The notes beneath the pieces were generated by a model. That model made no database searches. It was given only the letters and a program-made list of their open reading frames with translations, and was not told the DNA's origin. This document shows, piece after piece, positions 26,884 to 34,131 of a stretch of DNA of 64,000 bases (positions are counted from its first letter, which is position 1; the number at the start of each line of letters is the position of its first letter). The DNA is from CAZUHB01 sp964620445. Lineage in GTDB: Bacteria > Planctomycetota > B15-G4 > CAYZWU01. The stretch covers positions 159,035 through 223,034 of the forward strand of contig CAZUHB010000003.1 in assembly GCA_964620445.1 (NCBI GenBank). Direction: 5' to 3'. The translations under genes were made by a program, and so were the position numbers.

Positions 26884-29499
26884 TTGTTTGATATACTTAA
26901 ATCATTGGGAATTATCAGTCTCGGCTTTCTCTTTTTCCTGACCGGGACCGCCCTGTGCGAAGACCGCGCCGTTCTGATCGGCGCCGGAGAATACGCGAGC
27001 GGCAAGTGGGGCCTTCCGCTTGTGACAGAAAACATAAGGCTCGTGGAAAAAGCTCTCCTCGACGAGGTGGGAATTCCGGCCGAGAATCTGCGCAAGCTGA
27101 TCGACAGGGATGTCACCAAGACCGGCGTGTGGCGGGCGATCTCCGAGGCGACGCAGAAGATCGAATCGGGCAGCCGGTTCTTTCTCTACTACACGGGCCA
27201 CGCGGCAAAGGTCACTGTCGAGGGTGCGCCGGTGCGGGCCTACTTCACGTGGGACACGATGGAATCCGCCGGCGGCGACGGATTCGAGCCGACCACGCTC
27301 ATCACCGATGTGGACCTCAAGAACTGGATCCGGCCGCTCAAACAGAAAGGCGTTTTCGTGGTCATCATCCGCGAGGCGTGCTTCTCGGGCGGCGGCTATG
27401 CGCAGGACATCTCCAAGCTCTCGCCGGGCCGTCCCCCCGTGCGCGAGCCGGCAGGCGACATCGAACTGTCGGCGTGCGATGTGGATCAGGCCGCCTGGGC
27501 GCTCGAAGGCGCGGAGCCCCCGGTGGCTCTTTTCACGGCCTCCCTCTGCAAGGCTCTCGGCTCCGACCAGCAGAGGATCACCGCCAGAACGCTCTTCGAC
27601 GGCGTTTACGATCGGGTGAGCAAGGATCGGAAGGGCCAGACCCCTATCCTCGACCATGGCAAGGCAACCGACCCTGAAAGGGTTCTGCTCGTCGACAGGA
27701 CCGTTGTCGACCTGCTCGTCGAAGCGCGCGACGCGGTCACTGGAGAATCCCTCTCCGACGCCAAGGTTGTGCTCAATCTGCCCGGCGGCGCCGAGACGTT
27801 GGAGGCGAAGACTCCCAACACGCGGCTGGAAGGTATCCCGCGCCACGCGATGCTCTTCCCCTGGATCGAGAAGGCCGGTTACGTCCCGGTCACCCGCAAA
27901 GTGGCCATCCCTCCCAAGGCGCGCATCGTCAAGAGCGTGATCGAACTCGCGCCGGAGGTGGCCGAGATCAAGGGAAAGATCAAGCTGGTCGGATCGGGGA
28001 CCTTCTCGGGAATCCGCGTCGCCTTCGAATCGGGGAGCCGCCCTCTGTCCCCCAGGCATGTGGACACCGAGGTGAGGCCCGAGAGCGACGGGGCATTTCT
28101 CCTGCGCGTCCCGGCGTACGGAGCCTGCCGTCTCATGGTGGTCCAGGGTGCGGAGTCACTGGCAACGGTCGAGGTCGACGAGGGGAAAAAACTCAAACCG
28201 GCCAGGTACTTCGACCGGAAGAAGAAAGACTGGGTGGGCAAGGCGTACAACGTGGGAACGATCCCGGTGAACCTTCCCGAACGGCAGCCCGAGCGGTCCG
28301 AGGCGGACCGTGCTTTCGAATCCTATTTCCGGCTGGCACAGGACGCCGAGGAAGCGGGTCGCAGCGAGGATGCGCTGCGCAACTACAAGCTCGCCCACGA
28401 GGCGGCCGGCTCGGTGCAGGATGCCTCCCGCAAGAAGGAGCTCAGGGCGAGGGTCGACAAGGCGATCAGCCGGATCGAGGAAGATCTGAAGACGGCCGAA
28501 TACGACTCTCTCATCGTGGAGGCGGAAAAAGCGCGCGAAGAGGGGGACCTGGACAGGGCGCTGAGTCTGGCCGAGAGAGCCGTGGCCATCAATCCGAAGG
28601 GCGTCATGGCCGGTCTCCTGCTCAAGGACCTCAAGGTCAGGGCGAGTCTGGCCGCCGGTCCGCCCGCATCGGCGGGTTCTCTCGCCGATCGGACGCCCCC
28701 GAAGACCACGAATGTATCGGTGGCAAAAGGAAAGGGGTTCATCTTCCTGCGCGAAGAGACCTTTTCCTGCGGCGGCGTGAGCCACACCGTCAAGATCTAC
28801 CGCCACGAGATGACCGGACTCGAGTTCGTCCTCGTCCCCGGCGGAACGTACAAGATGGGATCGGACAGAACCGAATGGGCACGGCAGCTGAACGAAACGC
28901 CCAAGACCGAGATCACGATCAAACCCTTTCTCATCTGCCGAACGGAGATGACGCAAGCTGTCTGGACATCGGTCATGGGAGCCAGCCCCTGGCACGAAAA
29001 GGACTATTCCCGCGAAGGGGCCGATTATCCGGCCACCTTCATCTCGTGGAAGGAGTGTGTCGAGTTCTGCTCCAAGACCGGTTTGCGCCTGCCCACCGAG
29101 GCGGAGTGGGAATACGCCTGCCGTGCGGGCACGGCAGCGCCCTTCTGCTTCGGAAACGCCGAGTCCGAGCTCTCGTCGTTCGCCTGGTACAAGGATCTGC
29201 TCTGGGAAATGAACGAGAAGTACCCCCATCAGGTGGGCCGCAAGAAAACGAACGGCTTCGGGCTCTACGACATGCACGGCAACGTGTGGGAATGGTGCCG
29301 CGACACCGACGGCAGCTACAAGACCAGCCCGACCGACGGCTCGGCGCGCGAGAAAAAGGGGGTCTACACCCGGATGTTGCGCGGGGGCAGCTGGTCCTAC
29401 GGATCGCGCCAGTGCCGTTGCGCGGTGCGCATCGCCAAGAAGATGGCATCGACGCGCACGTCGGACATGGGATTCAGACCGGCAGCCGATCTACCTTGA
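26884..29499 (+). CDS. Exported caspase-like (C14) protein fused to an FGE/C-type-lectin-fold domain
   Basis: An 871-residue protein. TTG at 26884 is preferred over GTG at 26815 because AGGAG precedes it and it begins the signal peptide (IISLGFLFFLTGTALC). Residues 27-270 are a caspase-like peptidase with the dyad in YYTGHAAK (His106) and REACFSGGG (Cys166). Then come beta-rich repeats that look PEGA- or Ig-like (280-460), a helical TPR or coiled region (470-600), and a C-terminal FGE-sulfatase fold (about 640-871: VPGGTYKMGS, RLPTEAEWEYACRAG, YDMHGNVWEWC, RGGSWSYGSRQC, GFRPA). The first of the FGE catalytic cysteines, expected after RGGS, is missing, so this domain is probably a binding module. 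Terminator follows. Confidence 0.8.
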   Translation: MFDILKSLGIISLGFLFFLTGTALCEDRAVLIGAGEYASGKWGLPLVTENIRLVEKALLDEVGIPAENLRKLIDRDVTKTGVWRAISEATQKIESGSRFFLYYTGHAAKVTVEGAPVRAYFTWDTMESAGGDGFEPTTLITDVDLKNWIRPLKQKGVFVVIIREACFSGGGYAQDISKLSPGRPPVREPAGDIELSACDVDQAAWALEGAEPPVALFTASLCKALGSDQQRITARTLFDGVYDRVSKDRKGQTPILDHGKATDPERVLLVDRTVVDLLVEARDAVTGESLSDAKVVLNLPGGAETLEAKTPNTRLEGIPRHAMLFPWIEKAGYVPVTRKVAIPPKARIVKSVIELAPEVAEIKGKIKLVGSGTFSGIRVAFESGSRPLSPRHVDTEVRPESDGAFLLRVPAYGACRLMVVQGAESLATVEVDEGKKLKPARYFDRKKKDWVGKAYNVGTIPVNLPERQPERSEADRAFESYFRLAQDAEEAGRSEDALRNYKLAHEAAGSVQDASRKKELRARVDKAISRIEEDLKTAEYDSLIVEAEKAREEGDLDRALSLAERAVAINPKGVMAGLLLKDLKVRASLAAGPPASAGSLADRTPPKTTNVSVAKGKGFIFLREETFSCGGVSHTVKIYRHEMTGLEFVLVPGGTYKMGSDRTEWARQLNETPKTEITIKPFLICRTEMTQAVWTSVMGASPWHEKDYSREGADYPATFISWKECVEFCSKTGLRLPTEAEWEYACRAGTAAPFCFGNAESELSSFAWYKDLLWEMNEKYPHQVGRKKTNGFGLYDMHGNVWEWCRDTDGSYKTSPTDGSAREKKGVYTRMLRGGSWSYGSRQCRCAVRIAKKMASTRTSDMGFRPAADLP

Positions 29500-29618
29500 C
29501 CCGGAGCGTGTTTCGAACCGATCGAACGGCCGAATACCGGGCGATCGGTAAAACTGCTTAATTTTTCGCCACCGCACCGATCCGGTCGCCATAACATATT
29601 TTTATCTCCCAAAATAAG

Positions 29619-29655
29619 CGGGCCCGATCTTCCCCGCGATCGGCCCGGTTTTTTT
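29619..29655 (+). terminator. Rho-independent terminator of the caspase/FGE gene
   Basis: CGGGCC-C-GATC pairs with GATCGGCCCG (one bulged C), followed by seven T residues. Confidence 0.85.
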
Positions 29656-29725
29656 ATATCAAGATCAAGGTATATATTATCGATAGGAGATCTGTGCTGT
29701 AAGGTCTCTTGAGCGGAACCTGATT

Positions 29726-30202
29726 ATGAAAAGAAATCAAGGGGACGGTTTCACCCTCGTCGAGTTGCTGATCGTGGTCATCATTCTCGGCGTGCTGGCC
29801 GCGATCGTGATTCCCCAGTTCAGGAGTTCCGCTGACGAGACCAAGGAATCGACGCTCCTGTCCAACCTGCACCCTCTGCGCGCCGCGATCGAACTCTACT
29901 TCCTCCAGCACGACTCGACCTACCCGGGGACGCTGAACGGCAACTCGACATGGGATAACTTCGTCACTCAGATGACCACGCAGACCGACGAGGACGGGAG
30001 CCCCGGGACCAGGTACGGCCCCTATCTCCGGCGTTCCATACCGCGTAATCCGATCAACAACCTCAACACGGGCATCGTGGGATCGATCCCTGGAGCGCCC
30101 GACGATACGAGCGGCTGGTATTACGACCCGGTAACCGGCGAGCTCCGGGCCAACTCCTCGGGAACGGGGCCGACCACCGGTCTCGACTATTTCGATATGT
30201 AG
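29726..30202 (+). CDS. Type II secretion major pseudopilin-like/type IV pilin-like protein
   Basis: A 158-residue prepilin. The leader ends at Gly before FTLVELLIVVIILGVLAAIVIP, the canonical N-methylated pilin helix with Glu5. The C-terminal domain has GspG-like features: an Arg-x-Ala-Ile-Glu-Leu-Tyr-Phe segment, YGPYLRRSIPRNPIN, and GWYYDPVTGELRAN (the family G-W-x-Y-D-x-x-T-G). No other gsp/pil genes adjoin it; the other pilin-like genes lie 30 kb away. It may be a structural pseudopilin of a T2SS or a secreted pilus subunit. The TAG stop lies inside a short tandem repeat. Confidence 0.85.
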   Translation: MKRNQGDGFTLVELLIVVIILGVLAAIVIPQFRSSADETKESTLLSNLHPLRAAIELYFLQHDSTYPGTLNGNSTWDNFVTQMTTQTDEDGSPGTRYGPYLRRSIPRNPINNLNTGIVGSIPGAPDDTSGWYYDPVTGELRANSSGTGPTTGLDYFDM

Positions 30203-30234
30203 CGCTCCGTGCTTCGATATATTGCGCTCCGTGC
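30191..30234 (+). repeat. 22-bp tandem repeat across the pilin stop codon
   Basis: Units 30191-30212 and 30213-30234 match at 20 of 22 bases. The first contains the TAG stop; the second lacks it. Confidence 0.8.
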
Positions 30235-30258
30235 GGTCCGCTTCTTCCCCTTACGATG

Positions 30259-30287
30259 TTGTCCCTCCGGCGTCCGCGCGCTATGAT
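30259..30287 (+). promoter_or_regulatory. Sigma-70-like promoter of the C69 peptidase gene
   Basis: TTGTCC, 17 bases, TATGAT, located 43 bases before the ATG at 30330. Confidence 0.45.
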
Positions 30288-30329
30288 ATCCTGGTCTCTT
30301 GCACCTCCAAACTCGTCAAGGACAACGCC

Positions 30330-31973
30330 ATGAAGTTCATCCGTTTTTTCATTTCCCTGTCGATCGCCCTTGTCCTGCTGCCCGCCGGCGGGACGCTCGA
30401 TGCGTGCACGAATATCCTCGTGACCAAGGGGGCCTCGGCCGATGGTTCGGTGATCATCACCTACACCTGCGACGGAGAGTTCCACCCCCACCTCCGGTAC
30501 AGGCCGGCGGCGGACCATGATCCCGAGGAGTGGATCGAGATCGTCGATTGGGGCGGCACGGTGCGCGGCAAGATCAGGCAGGTCGCCCATACCTACGCCG
30601 TGGTCGGGCTCATGAACGAGCATCAGCTCGCTATCAGCGAGACCACCTTCAGCGGCAGGGAGGAACTCCACAATCCGGACGGCATGCTCCACTACTGGGA
30701 TCTGATGCAACTCGCGCTTCAAAGGGCGCGCACCGCCCGCGAGGCGATCGCCGTCATCACCGGACTGGTGGACGAGTACGGCTACCGATCAACGGGCGAG
30801 TCGATCTCGATCGCCGACAGGGAAGAAGCGTGGATTCTCGAGATCATCGGTCCGGGCAAAGGCGGCCAGGGCGCAATCTGGGTGGCGGTCCGCGTTCCGG
30901 ACGGAACGATCTCGTGCCACGCCAACAAGGCCCGCATCGGCGCCTTTCCGACGGACGATCCGGAGAACTGCCTCTACTCGCCGCAGGTCGTCACCTTCGC
31001 CATCGAAAAGGGTTACTACGATCCTGAATCGGGCGAGCCCTTCCTCTTCTGCGAGGCCTACTGTCCGTCGACGCCGAAGAACAAACGATACGCCGACGCC
31101 CGCGTCTGGAGCATTCTGCGGCGCGCCGCACCTTCGAAGAACCTCTCCGCCGACTACCACCGCGCGGTGGACGGCGCGGAGCCTTACCCCCTCTGGATAG
31201 AGCCGGACAAGAAGCTCGGTGTCGGCGACGTGTTCGCCCTCATGCGCGATCACTTCGAGGGCACCGCGTTCGACATGACCCGCGGCATCGACGCCGGCCC
31301 CCACGGCACACCCAATCGGTGGAGGCCGATCCACTGGAAGGTGGACGATGTGGAGTATGCCTGGGAACGGCCCGTCTCCACGCAGCAAACCGGATTCACC
31401 TTCGTCTCCCAGTCCCGTTCGTGGTTGCCCGACGCAGTGGGCGGTGTCTACTGGTACGGTGTGGACGACACGTACACCACCTGTTACGTTCCTCTCTACT
31501 GCGGCATCAACGCAATTCCCGAATCGTACACGGTGGGCAACCTGTCGCGGTTCTCGTGGGATTCGGCCTGGTGGGTGTTCAACTTCGTCGCCAATGTGGC
31601 CAACCTGCGCTACGCGGAGATGATCCACGACATCCAGGCGGTTCAATCCGACCTGGAAGGAAACTTTCTCGCGCTCCAGCCGGCGGTCGAAAAGACCGCA
31701 CTCGAACTGGCGACGACCGATCCCGATCTGCTCACGCGCTATCTGACCGACTACTCGGTTTCCCATGCAGAGCAGGTGGTGGTCCGCTGGCGCGCGCTGG
31801 GCGAGTTCCTCATTACCAGGTACAACGACGGCTATGTCCAGGACAAGCCCGGCCGCGCGAGCGAAAAGGGATATCTCGAGAGCTGGCTCCGCAAGGTGAT
31901 CGAGGAGCGGCCCGACCAGTTCCGGCTGAAGGAAAAGGATTCCGACCTGCCCGAGTCGGATCTCATCGATTGA
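30330..31973 (+). CDS. Peptidase family C69 (dipeptidase-like Ntn hydrolase), secreted
   Basis: A 547-residue protein. After a signal-like segment (FISLSIALVLLPAGGTLDA) the next residue is Cys26, in the context ACTNILVTKGASADGS, the conserved C69 N-terminal nucleophile exposed by processing. Other family blocks: NEHQLAISETTF, ISIADREEAWILEIIG, VRVPDGTISCHANKARIG, and a C-terminal FNFVANVANLRYAEMI. C69 enzymes are dipeptidases; exported members occur in several phyla. The ATG at 30330 has AAGGA upstream. The gene is convergent with the aminotransferase gene, 28 bases apart. Confidence 0.9.
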   Translation: MKFIRFFISLSIALVLLPAGGTLDACTNILVTKGASADGSVIITYTCDGEFHPHLRYRPAADHDPEEWIEIVDWGGTVRGKIRQVAHTYAVVGLMNEHQLAISETTFSGREELHNPDGMLHYWDLMQLALQRARTAREAIAVITGLVDEYGYRSTGESISIADREEAWILEIIGPGKGGQGAIWVAVRVPDGTISCHANKARIGAFPTDDPENCLYSPQVVTFAIEKGYYDPESGEPFLFCEAYCPSTPKNKRYADARVWSILRRAAPSKNLSADYHRAVDGAEPYPLWIEPDKKLGVGDVFALMRDHFEGTAFDMTRGIDAGPHGTPNRWRPIHWKVDDVEYAWERPVSTQQTGFTFVSQSRSWLPDAVGGVYWYGVDDTYTTCYVPLYCGINAIPESYTVGNLSRFSWDSAWWVFNFVANVANLRYAEMIHDIQAVQSDLEGNFLALQPAVEKTALELATTDPDLLTRYLTDYSVSHAEQVVVRWRALGEFLITRYNDGYVQDKPGRASEKGYLESWLRKVIEERPDQFRLKEKDSDLPESDLID

Positions 31974-32001
31974 ATCTGAACCGGGCCGAGCCTCCCGGTA
32001 C

Positions 32002-33114
32002 CTATCCTGGCTGTCCGCCCAGATTCTTCTCGATCGCGCTGATCGTGGTCTCGATGTCGGATGCGCTCACCGCCCCCATGTGGCCGACGCGGAAATAGCG
32101 GGCCTTGATCTCCGGGTGGAGGCCCCCGGCGAGTACGACCCCATCCTCGGCTATCCGGCCGAGCACCGATGCATCCACCCCCTCCGGATAGTAGAGGGCC
32201 GTCATGGTCGTCGCCCCCTGCGTTTTCACCGGTACTTGCCTCAAGCCGAGCGACTCCATCGCTGCCTTGAAGGCATCGCTGAGCGTCTTGTGGCGCGCGA
32301 TGCGGGCGTCCATTCCCTCTTCCAGGATCTGACCCAGACTCGTGTCGAGCGCCCGGATGAGATTAACCGGCGGCGTCCCGAAATAGCTCGGCTTTCGCGC
32401 CTCGTAGGCTTTCATGATCGGAAGCCACTCGGCCCAGTCCGCGTAGTAGCTGCCCGTGGCGGCCGAACGCTTCTCGAAGGCGGCCATCGCGCGCGGGCCG
32501 GCCACGACCAGGGCCAGGCCCGGCGGAACGCCGATCGCTTTCTGGGACGCCGTCAGGACCACATCGATCCCCCACTCTTCTTGACGCAACGCCTCTCCGG
32601 CGACAGAGCAGACGCCGTCCACGACGACGAGCGCGCCATGCGCGCGGCCGAGCGCGGCCAGAGCTCTCACGTCGGTGGCGACAGACGTCGACGTGTCCAC
32701 GTGGGTAATGGTCATCACCTTGAAGCTCTCCCTCTTCAGGACAGCCTCCACATCGTCCAGGGCAGGCACATCGCCGATCGCCGGAGCGCACACCTCGGTG
32801 ACCCCGACGCCGTAACGCCGCAGCAGCGTCGCATAACGATCGCCGAAGTATCCCGTGTTCACCACCAGGGCCTTGTCGCCCTTCTCGACCAGGTTGGCGG
32901 CGGCAAGCTCCATGGCCAGCGTTCCCGAGCCGGCCACGACGAAGGGCTGCCCGTCCGGGCAGGCGAAAACCTGACGCAGCCTCTCGATGGTCCGGCCGAA
33001 GGTTTCGACGAAATCAGGAGCGAGATGGCTCGTCGTCGCCATGCCGGCGGCACGCAAGACCTCGGGTGTGAATTCCACGGGACCGGGGATCATGAGCAGT
33101 TTTCGTTGATTCAT
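32002..33114 (-). CDS. Class V aminotransferase, alanine--glyoxylate type
   Basis: A 370-residue PLP enzyme. It begins LLMIPGPVEFTPEVL, the signature of the alanine/serine-glyoxylate aminotransferase group. The PLP Lys lies in TASQKAIGVPPGLA, and VDGVCSVAGE carries the Asp that contacts the pyridine nitrogen. The start ATG overlaps the stop of the upstream aldolase gene by 4 bases (ATGA), so the pair is translationally coupled. With that neighbour, transamination of glyoxylate to glycine is the most likely reaction. Serine-pyruvate or phosphonate aminotransferases of the same fold are alternatives. Confidence 0.85.
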   Translation of the reverse strand: MNQRKLLMIPGPVEFTPEVLRAAGMATTSHLAPDFVETFGRTIERLRQVFACPDGQPFVVAGSGTLAMELAAANLVEKGDKALVVNTGYFGDRYATLLRRYGVGVTEVCAPAIGDVPALDDVEAVLKRESFKVMTITHVDTSTSVATDVRALAALGRAHGALVVVDGVCSVAGEALRQEEWGIDVVLTASQKAIGVPPGLALVVAGPRAMAAFEKRSAATGSYYADWAEWLPIMKAYEARKPSYFGTPPVNLIRALDTSLGQILEEGMDARIARHKTLSDAFKAAMESLGLRQVPVKTQGATTMTALYYPEGVDASVLGRIAEDGVVLAGGLHPEIKARYFRVGHMGAVSASDIETTISAIEKNLGGQPG

Positions 33115-34013
33115 TCGATGATGTCTCCCTCGACCAGCACGGCCCGAAGGCTGTCCCGGTCGCTTTCGTCGAGATCTTGAAGCGGCGGGCGGCAGGGCCC
33201 ACCGTGGTAGCCAAGCAGATCGAGCGCGGCCTTGAGCCCCGGGACTCCGAATCGCCCCGTTATCGCCGCGTCGACAGGAAGGAGCTTTCGCTGCAAGGCG
33301 GCAGCGCGGTCCCACTCGGCCTCCTCGAAGAGCCGATGGAGCTCGAGCAGCTGCACCGGGGCGATGTTGGCGAGCGCCATGACACCGCCCCTGGCGCCGA
33401 GGCCGAGTGCGGCAAAGAAAAAACTCGCACTCCCGGCGAGCACCTGGAAATCGGGACCGGCCATGCGCACCGTATCACCCAGCTTGCCGATACTGCCGCT
33501 CGAGTCCTTCACGCCGATGATGTTCGGGTGACGGCTCGCCCCGGCAACGGTTGCGGCCTCGAGGTCGATTCCGGTGAACTTGGGGACGTTGTACACGACG
33601 ACGGGAATCGGCGAGGCGTCCGCCACATATTGATAGTGGTCCAGAAGCGCCGCGTGGTTCATCCTGGCGGCGTAGAAAAAGGGTGTGATCACCAGGGCCG
33701 CATCCGCGCCGGCGTCGGCCGCGCGGAGTGTGAGATCGATCGTGAGCGCTGTCGACTCGCATCCCGTTCCCGCGATGAAGAGTTTTTCCCCGGGAATCGC
33801 CGCGCGGGCGTCTCGAAAGAGAGCGATCTTTTCGTCCCGATCGAGATAAGCCGCCTCCCCGTTCGAACCGAGGACCACGTAGCCCGCCAGGTCATGGGCG
33901 TTCCAGCGGTCGATGTTTTCCGCGAGACACCGCGGCGCCACGCGGCCCGCGCGATCGAAAGGTGTCGGCACCGGGGGGAAGATCCCGCCGAGCGAAAGCG
34001 TTTGATTCTCCAT
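33111..34013 (-). CDS. DHDPS-family aldolase, 4-hydroxy-2-oxoglutarate aldolase-like
   Basis: A 300-residue class I aldolase of the DapA/NanA fold: GSNGEAAYLDRDEK, the catalytic Tyr in VVVYNVPKFTGIDL, and the Schiff-base Lys in IIGVKDSSGSI. The sequence details (FPPVPTPFD start, NVPKFTGIDL) resemble 4-hydroxy-2-oxoglutarate aldolase, which yields glyoxylate and pyruvate, more than lysine-pathway DapA. The coupled aminotransferase supports this. The ATG at 34013 starts at the family N-terminus, with only a weak upstream GGGGA. DapA or another keto-acid aldolase cannot be excluded. Confidence 0.75.
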   Translation of the reverse strand: MENQTLSLGGIFPPVPTPFDRAGRVAPRCLAENIDRWNAHDLAGYVVLGSNGEAAYLDRDEKIALFRDARAAIPGEKLFIAGTGCESTALTIDLTLRAADAGADAALVITPFFYAARMNHAALLDHYQYVADASPIPVVVYNVPKFTGIDLEAATVAGASRHPNIIGVKDSSGSIGKLGDTVRMAGPDFQVLAGSASFFFAALGLGARGGVMALANIAPVQLLELHRLFEEAEWDRAAALQRKLLPVDAAITGRFGVPGLKAALDLLGYHGGPCRPPLQDLDESDRDSLRAVLVEGDIIE

Positions 34014-34073
34014 TCCCCGATTATGGATAGGCCGATCGCATCGATCAAATGAAACCCGCCCTGGAATCGAGAA

Positions 34074-34109
34074 GGAAAAAAAGCCCCCCAGCCGGACGGC
34101 CGGGGGGCT
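34074..34109 (-). terminator. Rho-independent terminator of the C1A protease gene
   Basis: A GC-rich hairpin (AGCCCCCC with GGGGGGCT, inner GCCG/CGGC) at 34082-34109. On the minus strand it is followed by seven T residues. It separates the protease gene from the aldolase pair. Confidence 0.85.
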
Positions 34110-34131
34110 CTGATTGCTTCGATCGCGGCGA

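Noticed and set aside
29370..29499. Variable region of a diversity-generating retroelement in the FGE-fold domain
   Set aside because: No reverse transcriptase or second copy of the segment is visible in the window, so it is kept only as a check.
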